Source: Bacteroidia bacterium (GTDB lineage: Bacteria; Bacteroidota; Bacteroidia; Bacteroidales; Azobacteroidaceae). From it: a stretch of DNA of 19,010 nucleotides. The stretch is taken from the NCBI GenBank assembly GCA_025999935.1, contig BNXY01000050.1, positions 1-19,010 on the forward strand, given 5' to 3'. A model generated the notes under the pieces. It saw only the letters and a program-made list of their open reading frames with translations, searched no databases and was not told the origin of the DNA. Position numbers and translations under genes: made by a program. Below, piece by piece: positions 6,447-15,900 of the stretch; the stretch's first letter is position 1, and each line of letters begins with the position of its first letter.

Positions 6447-9400
6447 ATGACTTATAATAATAGCCTTTTGAACTTCAATGTAAAAGTTGTTCTTATCCTG
6501 TTTGTGCATTTTCTGTCCACTACTTTGTCTGTTTATTCACAAAAAGTTATTACGGAAGAAGACGGGAAATCTTATTTTCAGATAGTCGATGCGAATGACC
6601 GGTATGTTTCCGATTTGCTTTCGGCATTAAGTAATGATGAGGAAGTTTATAATCTTCCCTTGGGTTCTAAGAAGATAATAGGCGCCTCTTCGTACTCGCT
6701 GGTTGTATCGGACATAAAAATAGGCGCTCAGTACGGAGAAGCGACTATGTTTCTTAAAATAGAAAATTTGTATAAATCCCGTGAGCTTATTTTTGGCGCC
6801 ACGGGAGTTAAAATCTCCTATAACGGCGATTTGGCAGGAGATATAAATCTTTCTCTGCTGAGCGATATTCCAATTCGATTGGGTAATATGGGAGATGTTA
6901 TACTTAAAGGTTCGATTCCGGGAAATACAACTTCAGGAACAAGATTAACCTTGGATTGTAACGGCGATTTTCAGGAATTAATGTTGGATGGAGAATTGAT
7001 ATTAAACAAAAACACCTTCAAACCGGCTGCTGCAAAAGATGAAAATTCCGAAGTGAGAGCCGCTTTTCGTACCTCCATATTTGATTTGACGGATTTTTTA
7101 TTTGAATTATCCGTACCTGACTTTGAAATAAAAGGAATCCCTGATTTTGTATTCAGCTTATCCAATGTAGCGCTGGATTTAAGCGATATACAAAATCCTT
7201 CGGGATTTATGCCCGATGAAGCCTATTTTACCACTAAATTTACTTTGCCGGACAGAAATTTGTGGAGAGGGCTTTACGCCGAAAATATATCCGTAACCTT
7301 TCCTTCCATGTTTGACAAAAAAGGAGGTGGAGAAAAAAGTACGCTTAGTGCATCTCATTTTTTGATAGATGAAAACGGGATAACAGGGGATATTTTGGGA
7401 ACCGATATTTTATCGTTTGAAGCAGGAGATGCCGGAGGCTGTTCGTTTTCGGTTACCGATTTTTATCTTACCTTTTTTGCCAACAACATCAGCAAGTTTG
7501 GTTTTGCCGGAGATATAAATATCCCGATGTCGGAAACAACCACGCCCAGACATTATGAGGCCTTTATTTCCAAAGACGAATACCTGTTTAATGTATCTTT
7601 AGGCGAGGCGGTGGATTTTAGTCTTTTCGGAGCCGGGAAAATAAATTTACAACCAACTTCCTATATGCAAATAGGCGTAGCCAATGGAAAGTTTGTACCG
7701 AAAGTGGTTTTGGACGGCGATATGACATTGGCAATAGACGGTTTGTCCATAGAACAATTAGCGTTTCACAAGCTTTGTCTTTCCACCCAAAAACCCATTT
7801 TTTCCGTTGAATCCGTTCAGTGCGGCGGAAACTTATCCTTAAATAATTTCCCCATCAGCATTAGTAATTTTAGTTTTTCATCGCAAGAAGATTTGGCTGT
7901 TTTGGGCTTTGAGTTAAAAATCAACCTGATGGAAGGCGTTATATCCGCCGGTTCTGCAATTAAATTAAAAACGGAATATCGCGGAAATAAATGGACGCCT
8001 CAGGGATTGCAAATAGAAAAGATGACATTGGATAATGTCAAATTGGGCGGATTCAGTCTTTCCGGAGAAATACACAATGTTAAAAACGATCCCGTTTACG
8101 GAGATTATTTAGGCGGAGATATTACCGCTGTTTTCAGCGCTTTGTCCAATGGCTTGTCCGTTAATGTGAAGGCTGTTTTCGGTAAGACTACTTTCAGGTA
8201 CTGGTATGTTGAGGGACAAGCAAACTTCAGCGGCGGAATACCCATTGGCGTCGTTACGTTGAATGGATTTACGGGAGGCGCTTATTACAGGATGTCTCCT
8301 GCGAGAGGAACCGGGATAAAGGCTTATGCCCCGGATGAACGGTATTCATTGGGTGTAAAAGCCGGTGTTTCATTCCATATTGCTTCTAAAGCCGCTGTGA
8401 GCGGGAATGCTTTGTTTGAGATGAACTTTTTATCTACGGGAGGTGTTGGAAGCATCATGTTCTATGGAAGCGCCAACTTTTTGGATCCGGCGGCTTTGCT
8501 TGGCGATAAATTCAAAACCATGTTTAATCAGGTAATGGAAAAAACGTCGGATTTGGGAGAAAGTCTGGCCGCTAAAATACCCGGGAATAAAGACGGATCG
8601 GAGGTAGCCGAAAGCATTTTGCCGAATATGGATTTATCCGGCGCCATGGCCGCCAGCCTTTCCATGAAATACGATTTTGTAAGCAAAACATTTGATGCGA
8701 ACTTCAGGCTTATGGTAAACATCGGTGGAATCCTTCGCGGTTCGGGCGCCGGAAATCAAGCCGGATGGGTTAATTTACACTGTTCGCCCCAAACTTGGTA
8801 CATCCATGCCGGAACGCCTTCCAATCCGGTAGGTTTGGCTTTGGGTTTAGGCTCGTTCTCTTTGAAGACGGAATCTTATTTCATGTTGGGAGATAAATTA
8901 GAGAAACCCATATTAGACCCAAATGTAGCACGGATTCTAAAGATTACGCCCCAAGAGGCCGATTATATGAAATTCCCGGAATCGGCATCCTTGGGCAAAG
9001 GTGTCGCTTTCGGAAGCCGCTTCTCTTTTAATACCGGAAATCTCAGTTTCCTTATGCTGTATGCCAATTTTAAGGCAGGTATGGGGTTTGATGTTATGCT
9101 GAGCGACATGAGCAACTTTAGGTGTGAGGGAAGTAATTCGCCGGTAGGGATTAACGGTTGGTATGCCAACGGACAAACTTATGCCTATTTGGAAGGAAAA
9201 TTAGGAGTCAGGATAAAAATATTGACTGTTAAGAAAGATATAACCGTTATCAGCGGTTCTGCTGCGACTTTGTTGCAAGCCAGACTTCCCAATCCGACTT
9301 GGGTTGGCGGATATATGGCTGTCGATTTGAATGTATTGGGCATTATCAAAGCCAATATGAAAATGAAATTCAGCTTTGGCGATGATTGTAAATTAGTGAA

Positions 9401-10832
9401 TATAGACGGTAATGCATCGCCGGTAGATTTCCCTTTAATAGCGGATCTTACTCCGGCGGCAAATGAGAAAGATGTGGATGTATTTCTCTCTCCTCAAGCT
9501 ACATTCAATATGGGATTGGAAGAAGCTTTCGATGCGCAGGACGATGATGGAAATACCAAAACCTATCGGATACGACTGGCCGATTTCTATATAACGGACA
9601 ATAAAGGACAGAAAATGGCGGGAAACATCAAACGGAATAAAAATACGGTAGCAACGTTTGAATCGTCTGAAATTTTGCCACCGAATGCAAACATGAAAGC
9701 GACCGTATCCGTAAGTTTTGAAGAAAATGTCAATAACAATTGGCAACAGGTTACGCAAAACGGCAAAGTGGTAACTGAAACCCGAACGGTTGATTTTACA
9801 ACAGGCGGCGCTCCCAATTATATTCCACTTACCAATATTGAATATTGTTATCCGGTTATCGATCAGAAAAATTTCTTTATCGGAGAGTCGTCAAACGGAT
9901 TTGTGCAACTTAAAAAAGGACAAAGTTATCTGTTCCCAACCAACTTTGATTATAAAACTTCGTTTGGAATAAACGGAGCAAAGAGCGCAGAAACCAATTT
10001 CAATTACAATGTTTCCGAAAAACGTTTGACATATACTATTCCAAACTTAAAAAACAGGAATGATTATGAAATGTCTTTCGTGGCTTATGCCAAGAGCAAC
10101 ACACCGCAAGGCGGCAATCAGGTAAGACAAACCAGCACAACGGTTAAAGATGGGGAAGGGGAGGCCTTTACCATTGATTATATGCAACAAGCTGCACAAA
10201 AGATTACCAAAGACGGCAGTATGAAAGTGTTGAACTATACCTTCCGTTCGAGCGGATACAATACGTTTGAACAAAAAATGTCGGCGCTGGCTTTTAACAA
10301 AGGCGCCATATATGTAAATTCGGATGTAATTGTATTGAATCTTGGTGTAAACGGAAAATATGAATTATTTGATGAAATAGAGTTGGTCGGCAGCCCATAC
10401 AACAATGGAAAACCGCTTGTTGTTGCAGAGGCGATATTAGATGACTCCTATTATATAAAAGATATAGCGCCGGTAACTTACGATCTGCTTTCTGTTAAAG
10501 GGATGTCTATTCAGAACCGGGAACCTGTTATACTGGGCGCTCCTCCGGTAAAAGCTTTCTATATCAGGGACGGTTATTTATCAGGCAACGAAACGGCAAC
10601 AAAAACTTTTCCGTTAGTCTATCAACTTCCTTATTATTATAATAATGACTATTATGAATTAAGGAATAAAGCGGCCAATCTGTTTGATAAGGGAGTGAAC
10701 ATGGAGCCGTTGATACCATTAATAACCGGGCAATATCCGGTTATCAAGAAAGGAGATTATAAAACCCAGTTAAAATATGTTCTTCCGGAAGGGAAACAGG
10801 GTACAACAAAACAAATTAATTATATTTGGTAA
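6447..10832 (+). CDS. Large exported beta-rich protein with an SbsA-like Ig (Big_5-like) domain, function unknown
   Basis: A 1461-aa protein that I do not recognise as a named family. An N-terminal signal peptide (about 1-32, hydrophobic stretch VVLILFVHFLSTTL, ending SVYSQ) indicates export. Residues about 35-980 are a long run of short alternating beta-strand-like segments rich in Gly, Ser, Asn and Asp, with recurrent phrases of the type LDGDMTLAIDGLSIEQL and LSGEIHNVKNDPVYGDYLGG. This recalls repetitive beta-solenoid or AsmA/TamB-like amphipathic sheets, but that is only an impression. Residues about 1000-1121 (from LTPAANEKDVDVFLSPQATF to TVDFTTGG) resemble a bacterial Ig-like Big_5 domain, possibly elaborated. 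The C-terminus (GKQGTTKQINYIW) is not a T9SS sorting domain, unlike that of the third gene of the operon. The next gene begins 5 nt after the stop, so the pair is almost certainly cotranscribed. Confidence 0.85.
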   Translation: MTYNNSLLNFNVKVVLILFVHFLSTTLSVYSQKVITEEDGKSYFQIVDANDRYVSDLLSALSNDEEVYNLPLGSKKIIGASSYSLVVSDIKIGAQYGEATMFLKIENLYKSRELIFGATGVKISYNGDLAGDINLSLLSDIPIRLGNMGDVILKGSIPGNTTSGTRLTLDCNGDFQELMLDGELILNKNTFKPAAAKDENSEVRAAFRTSIFDLTDFLFELSVPDFEIKGIPDFVFSLSNVALDLSDIQNPSGFMPDEAYFTTKFTLPDRNLWRGLYAENISVTFPSMFDKKGGGEKSTLSASHFLIDENGITGDILGTDILSFEAGDAGGCSFSVTDFYLTFFANNISKFGFAGDINIPMSETTTPRHYEAFISKDEYLFNVSLGEAVDFSLFGAGKINLQPTSYMQIGVANGKFVPKVVLDGDMTLAIDGLSIEQLAFHKLCLSTQKPIFSVESVQCGGNLSLNNFPISISNFSFSSQEDLAVLGFELKINLMEGVISAGSAIKLKTEYRGNKWTPQGLQIEKMTLDNVKLGGFSLSGEIHNVKNDPVYGDYLGGDITAVFSALSNGLSVNVKAVFGKTTFRYWYVEGQANFSGGIPIGVVTLNGFTGGAYYRMSPARGTGIKAYAPDERYSLGVKAGVSFHIASKAAVSGNALFEMNFLSTGGVGSIMFYGSANFLDPAALLGDKFKTMFNQVMEKTSDLGESLAAKIPGNKDGSEVAESILPNMDLSGAMAASLSMKYDFVSKTFDANFRLMVNIGGILRGSGAGNQAGWVNLHCSPQTWYIHAGTPSNPVGLALGLGSFSLKTESYFMLGDKLEKPILDPNVARILKITPQEADYMKFPESASLGKGVAFGSRFSFNTGNLSFLMLYANFKAGMGFDVMLSDMSNFRCEGSNSPVGINGWYANGQTYAYLEGKLGVRIKILTVKKDITVISGSAATLLQARLPNPTWVGGYMAVDLNVLGIIKANMKMKFSFGDDCKLVNIDGNASPVDFPLIADLTPAANEKDVDVFLSPQATFNMGLEEAFDAQDDDGNTKTYRIRLADFYITDNKGQKMAGNIKRNKNTVATFESSEILPPNANMKATVSVSFEENVNNNWQQVTQNGKVVTETRTVDFTTGGAPNYIPLTNIEYCYPVIDQKNFFIGESSNGFVQLKKGQSYLFPTNFDYKTSFGINGAKSAETNFNYNVSEKRLTYTIPNLKNRNDYEMSFVAYAKSNTPQGGNQVRQTSTTVKDGEGEAFTIDYMQQAAQKITKDGSMKVLNYTFRSSGYNTFEQKMSALAFNKGAIYVNSDVIVLNLGVNGKYELFDEIELVGSPYNNGKPLVVAEAILDDSYYIKDIAPVTYDLLSVKGMSIQNREPVILGAPPVKAFYIRDGYLSGNETATKTFPLVYQLPYYYNNDYYELRNKAANLFDKGVNMEPLIPLITGQYPVIKKGDYKTQLKYVLPEGKQGTTKQINYIW

Positions 10833-10837
10833 TAAAT

Positions 10838-12910
10838 ATGAGTACAAAAAACAGTTTATTGCAACTGAAAAGCATTATTGCAGGGTTTACCTTATTGTTA
10901 CCGGTTATGACATTTGGACAAAATGCAGCCGTAAATGTTCAGGTAAGAGCCAGAGCGGTAGATCAGCATACCATCAAACTGCGTTGGGCGCCTGCCAATA
11001 CGTCGGCATGGGCCGATGGTATCAAATATGGTTATGCGATTGAGCGCTATACCTTGGTTAAAGACAGTGTTTATCAACTAAATCCGGAAAGAGTATTGCT
11101 CAAGCAGTCGTTAAAACCGGCGCCTTTGCCGCAATGGGAAGAATTGGCCAACCGGTCGGATTATGCCGCCGTAATTGCACAGGCATTTTACGGCGATGAA
11201 TTTGAATTAACCGGCGCTTCAAAAAGTAATATAGGGGAAATTATCAATCAGGCGACTGAATTACAGCAACGTTTCGCCACGTCCATTTTCATGGCTGAAA
11301 ATGATTATGCGGCGGCTGAACTGGCAGCTTGGGCTTACACGGATCATTCCACAAACGAAAAAGACCAATATCTGTACCGTATCATATTGGAACGGCCCAA
11401 GAAACTGCCGGGCGATACGGCGGTTGTCTTTATGGGTTACAAAGATAAGCAGGCGCTTCCCAAGCCTTTGGAATTAACAGCATTATGGGGAGACAAGGCG
11501 GTAATACTGTCTTGGAATTATGAACTGCTGGCGACAACTTACCATTCCTATCATCTGGAACGGAAAACGGATGCGGAAGAAAACTTTAAACGCATAACCG
11601 AACTGCCGGTAACGGCTATGGGAGAAAACATGCAAACTTTGTTTCATACCGATTCTTTGCCGGATAACGAAACGGTGTTTTCATACCGGATTATCGGTAT
11701 TACCAATTTTGATGAAGAAGGGCTTCCCTCCGACACGATAACCGGAACCGGAATGAAACCGGTAAACTGCATTCCGAATATTTATGCCGGATATTTTGTT
11801 GGCAAAGATACAGCCCGATTGTTTTGGCATTTCGATTGTGAGGATTCCGGTTTAATAGATAAATTGGTTGTAAAACGCGCTTCTATTCCCGATGGCGATT
11901 ATGAAATTGTGCGGGATAATGTTCCTGTTGATACGAAAGAATTAGATATAATATTGAAAGACGAGATTAATTATGTTAAAATATTTGCATTAACAAAAGA
12001 CAGTACCGAAACGGCATCCTTTCCTTTTTCTCTGAATCAGGTAGATTCTATTCCTCCTGCCGTTCCTGTGGGATTGAAAGTGGAGATAGATTCAACGGCA
12101 GTGGCGCATCTTACTTGGACGGCCAATGTCGAACCCGATTTAATGGGATACCGTATCCTTCGGGCATTTACACCCGACGGGGAAAAATCGCCGCTTACTT
12201 CCGATTTTATTACCGGTAATCATTATACCGATACTTTGTCGCTGGCATTGGGCAATGAAAAAGTGTATTATTCTTTGACGGCCTTGGATGTTCGCTTTAA
12301 TGAATCGCAGGCTTGCGCTACGGTGGAAGCGGTAAAACCCAATAATATCACACCGGCGGCGCCCCGTTTTACCGGATATGAAATTCAGAAAGAAGGCAAA
12401 GTTTTCTTGTCGTGGATGACCGATAATTTGAGTTCGGAGATAGACTATTTTTTGACGCGCGCCTCCTCTTCTGCGGAACGGGATACGGTTTTTACCGGAA
12501 ATGAAAAAATCAGGACTTTTACGGACGAACTCAGTGAATCGGGCGATTATGAATATCTCGTGATTGCGAAAAACCGGAACAACCGGAAAGAAACGTATTC
12601 GCCGCAGAAAATAAGCGTTTCGATAACGGTAAGCAAGGAGATGAAAGCCGTTTCCAATTTTCATTCTTATGTGGATGTCAAGGATAAATATATTGAATTG
12701 TCGTGGAAAAAACATCCTGAAGCGGTTTCCTATACGCTGTATAAAAAGACAGGAGAGAAACCGGTTGTTTTCTGGAAAGAGGTAGATGCTTCAATCAACC
12801 GGATTGTCGATGAAGTGGTTTTGCCGGATACCCGGTATGAATACACGATTGTTTATACGCCCCAATCAGGCGGAATGTCGCAGGCGAAAACAATTGCCGT
12901 TTATTATTGA
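10838..12910 (+). CDS. Exported protein with about six fibronectin type III-like domains
   Basis: A 690-aa protein. The ATG at 10838 (MSTKNSLLQLKSI) is preferred to an in-frame TTG at 10826 that overlaps the previous stop; it is followed by a signal peptide ending near TFGQ (residue 27). FN3-like sandwiches follow: the first opens at about 28-65 (VRARAVDQHTIKLRWAP). Others begin near LPKPLELTALWGDKAVILSW, near NIYAGYFVGKDTARLFWHF, near PPAVPVGLKVEIDSTAVAHL, near PAAPRFTGYEIQKEGKVFLS and near SNFHSYVDVKDKYIELSWKK. The first domain seems split by a helix-rich insert of about 110 residues (WEELANRSDYAAVIAQAFYG and following, with Ala-rich helices) before strands resume at QYLYRIILERP. No enzymatic motif and no T9SS sorting domain are visible. 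FN3 arrays usually serve as surface scaffolds or binding modules; a structural partner role in this operon is inference. Confidence 0.88.
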   Translation: MSTKNSLLQLKSIIAGFTLLLPVMTFGQNAAVNVQVRARAVDQHTIKLRWAPANTSAWADGIKYGYAIERYTLVKDSVYQLNPERVLLKQSLKPAPLPQWEELANRSDYAAVIAQAFYGDEFELTGASKSNIGEIINQATELQQRFATSIFMAENDYAAAELAAWAYTDHSTNEKDQYLYRIILERPKKLPGDTAVVFMGYKDKQALPKPLELTALWGDKAVILSWNYELLATTYHSYHLERKTDAEENFKRITELPVTAMGENMQTLFHTDSLPDNETVFSYRIIGITNFDEEGLPSDTITGTGMKPVNCIPNIYAGYFVGKDTARLFWHFDCEDSGLIDKLVVKRASIPDGDYEIVRDNVPVDTKELDIILKDEINYVKIFALTKDSTETASFPFSLNQVDSIPPAVPVGLKVEIDSTAVAHLTWTANVEPDLMGYRILRAFTPDGEKSPLTSDFITGNHYTDTLSLALGNEKVYYSLTALDVRFNESQACATVEAVKPNNITPAAPRFTGYEIQKEGKVFLSWMTDNLSSEIDYFLTRASSSAERDTVFTGNEKIRTFTDELSESGDYEYLVIAKNRNNRKETYSPQKISVSITVSKEMKAVSNFHSYVDVKDKYIELSWKKHPEAVSYTLYKKTGEKPVVFWKEVDASINRIVDEVVLPDTRYEYTIVYTPQSGGMSQAKTIAVYY

Positions 12911-12945
12911 AGATTAATGAAATGATACACATAAATTTGAATTTT

Positions 12946-15900
12946 ATGAAAAAGATATATTTTTTACTATTTGTATTGATTTTGATTCCAAATATATTGT
13001 ACTCGCAAAGCGGTAATTATTTGGTACAAATACGAGCAATCGTTTGGTATCAGAATTTTAACAATGGTTGTTCAAATAACCATTTTGAATTTAGTCTGTA
13101 CGAAAATTCATCAACTAACATTGCAAATTGGCGACAACGGATTGAAGGCAGAGAGAATCAGCGGATATCCTACAGCAAAGCGTTCGAATACAATTCTACC
13201 AAAATATTAAATAAAATAGATGTTAGTGGACACAGGGCATGGAAAGATGGATGGCCTTTTAGTAAATGTGTCAATGGTACAGGTAGAAAAACCACTCCTT
13301 ATAATGTTTCGTTGAATACTGATATTAATATTTTTACTAATTTCCAAATTCCCAATTGGAATAATACTGTATCCGTTAAAATAGCTCCATCAAATATTAT
13401 TCTCGCATTGAAATCTAATCTACAAGATGGACTAACTTCGGAAAACAAAACAAAAATAGAAGCGCCCGATGGTTACGTTTCCATCGTATATAAATGGGTA
13501 TATAAAGATACATACGATGGTACGCCTAAACCCATCTCAAATTCAGCTCTTCAAGGGAGTCGGATATTGAATGTAGATTTTAAAGATATCTATGGAGATG
13601 ATTATATAAGTAAAGTAAATTTTAAGTCTAATACATGGATTGCGTTAGAATATAGGACACTTGATTCCAATGGCAATCCAATTACAACTTATTCCGATTA
13701 TATTACTCTCTCCAATAAATTATCTGCGCCTCACATTCAATCGGTAGCTACGGAAAATGTAAAATGCCCGGGAGAATCGGATGGAGCTATTCTGATTACA
13801 TTAGACCGGGAGATTTTAGACGGAGAAGAATTGACCACATTTATCAAGGAAAGTAATGATTTGGGTGGTGCGTATTGGGCATATTCAGAGATGCCGGATA
13901 AGAAAACTTTACGTATTCCCAATTTATCGAAAGGGACTTATCTTGTCCAATTAAACGGCAATTATAATGGAGCTTCAACCTATTCGGAAGGCGTTAATCA
14001 TAAAAAAGAGAACCTAAACATAGAAGAACCTACTCCAATTTCCTTTTCATTAGACAGCCAAAACGCTATTGCATGTAACGGAGGATCCGACGGCTCTTTC
14101 AAGGTAAAAGCGAGTGGCGGCGCTTCGGGATATAAATTAATGTGGCGAGTGGAAGATACCGGCAATTATACCGAAGCGGCAGGTTTGGAAGTAACCGGCT
14201 TGCCGGCGGGGATTTATGAATATTATGTAGTGGATGCCAATAATTGCAAACTGACCGATAACGAAGGTTTTCTCGTGGTGCAGAAAGTTGTACTCACAGA
14301 ATCGGATGCTATAATCATTACACATCTGGAGGATAAAACAGTCAGCCCTTCGGGAAACGGTTTGAGTAGCGGCTACATAACGATACAAGTAGAAGGCGGA
14401 ACCCCTGACGGTTCCGGAAATTATACGGTAGTCTGGAAAAACAAAACTTCCGGATACACTATAACAACAGTAGAAAATTCTATCTCGAATGGAAAATTTG
14501 AATCCAAATTAAAGGATATTCCCGCCGGAGATTACACGGTTACTATTACGGATAGTAAAGGTTGTATCGGCACAATTGACAAGATAATCCTGGATGAGCC
14601 GTTTACTATCCGGGGCGCTATCCGGCAAGACGGTTATATCGCTTGTCCCGGCGAAACAACAGCATCACTGTCTGTTGTCGCTGTTTCCGGCGGCGTTCCT
14701 AACACTATGGGAGAACCCTACATACTTGAATGGTATAAATATAATGGGAGTACGTATATTTATGAAGGTATCGGCAGTTCGATTTCAACCTTGGGAGCAG
14801 GAACCTATAAGGTTACTATTACAGATAACAGTTCGCCCCCCAATACAATGGACTTGTTTCACACCATATCTGAGCCGAATCCGATTTCCGTATCTTCTAC
14901 TTCCGCTAACGTTTCATGTTATAATGGAAACAACGGGTTAATCAATGTTGTTATGTCGGGAGGAACAAAGCCTTATAAACTGTCTTATAGCAAGGACAAT
15001 GGTAGTTATGTTGAAATACAATCAAATAACTCGTTTGTATTAGATAATTTAGGAGCCGGGGTTTATGACTTTTGGGTAACGGACAATAATAATTGTTCGG
15101 CGCTTATTGACGGAAGTGCGACCAAAACAATAACTATTACGCAACCGGCAGAGGATTTTGTCTTTGTTTCTCAAAAAGTGAAACATCCTTCCGGAGCGGG
15201 ACGGAGCGATGGCTCCATTGTCCTGAAAGTAACCGGTGGAATACCGTTCGCATCCGAAGATAAATATACAACCCAATGGAGAAAAAACGGGGCGTCAATC
15301 ACTGCGGTAAATACCATTGACAACGGCGTATTTACAACCACCTTAGAAACCCTTCCCCAAGGGCGATATTCGGTCAGCATCTTCGGGAATACGCATCCGG
15401 GCGCTCAAGGGCCTTGTATTTTGACTTTTACGGTAGATTTGGAAGACCCGAAACCATTGTCCGTTAATTGGAGTGTAACGCAAGCCATCAGTTGCAAAGG
15501 GGAAAGCGACGGCGAAATAACCGCCAATGCGAATGGCGGTATAAAAAATGAAGATATTACCGCACCACCTTATAAATACAGTTGGTACACGGTGGAAGAA
15601 GAAACTGAAAATCTTATTCCCGGTCAAAGCGCCAATGTGCTGTCGAATATCGGAGCGGGAAAATACAAAGTAGTCGTTATCGATTACAGTTCACCGTCGA
15701 ACGAAAAAGAATTTTATTATACCTTGACTGAACCGGATATCATCTCGGTTACTTATTCAACAACCGCGGTTTCTTGTTATGCCGGAAATAACGGATCGAT
15801 TAAAGTAAACGCTTCGGGAGGAACGGGGCCTTACAACTTGTTTTATAAAAATGAAAATGAAACCGCTTATACCGAATTGCACTCGACCGGCGCGTTTACC

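Noticed and set aside
12932..12939. TAAATTTG as a -7 promoter box for the SprB-repeat gene
   Set aside because: It would give a start at the ATG itself and has no partner box; such motifs are frequent by chance in AT-rich DNA.
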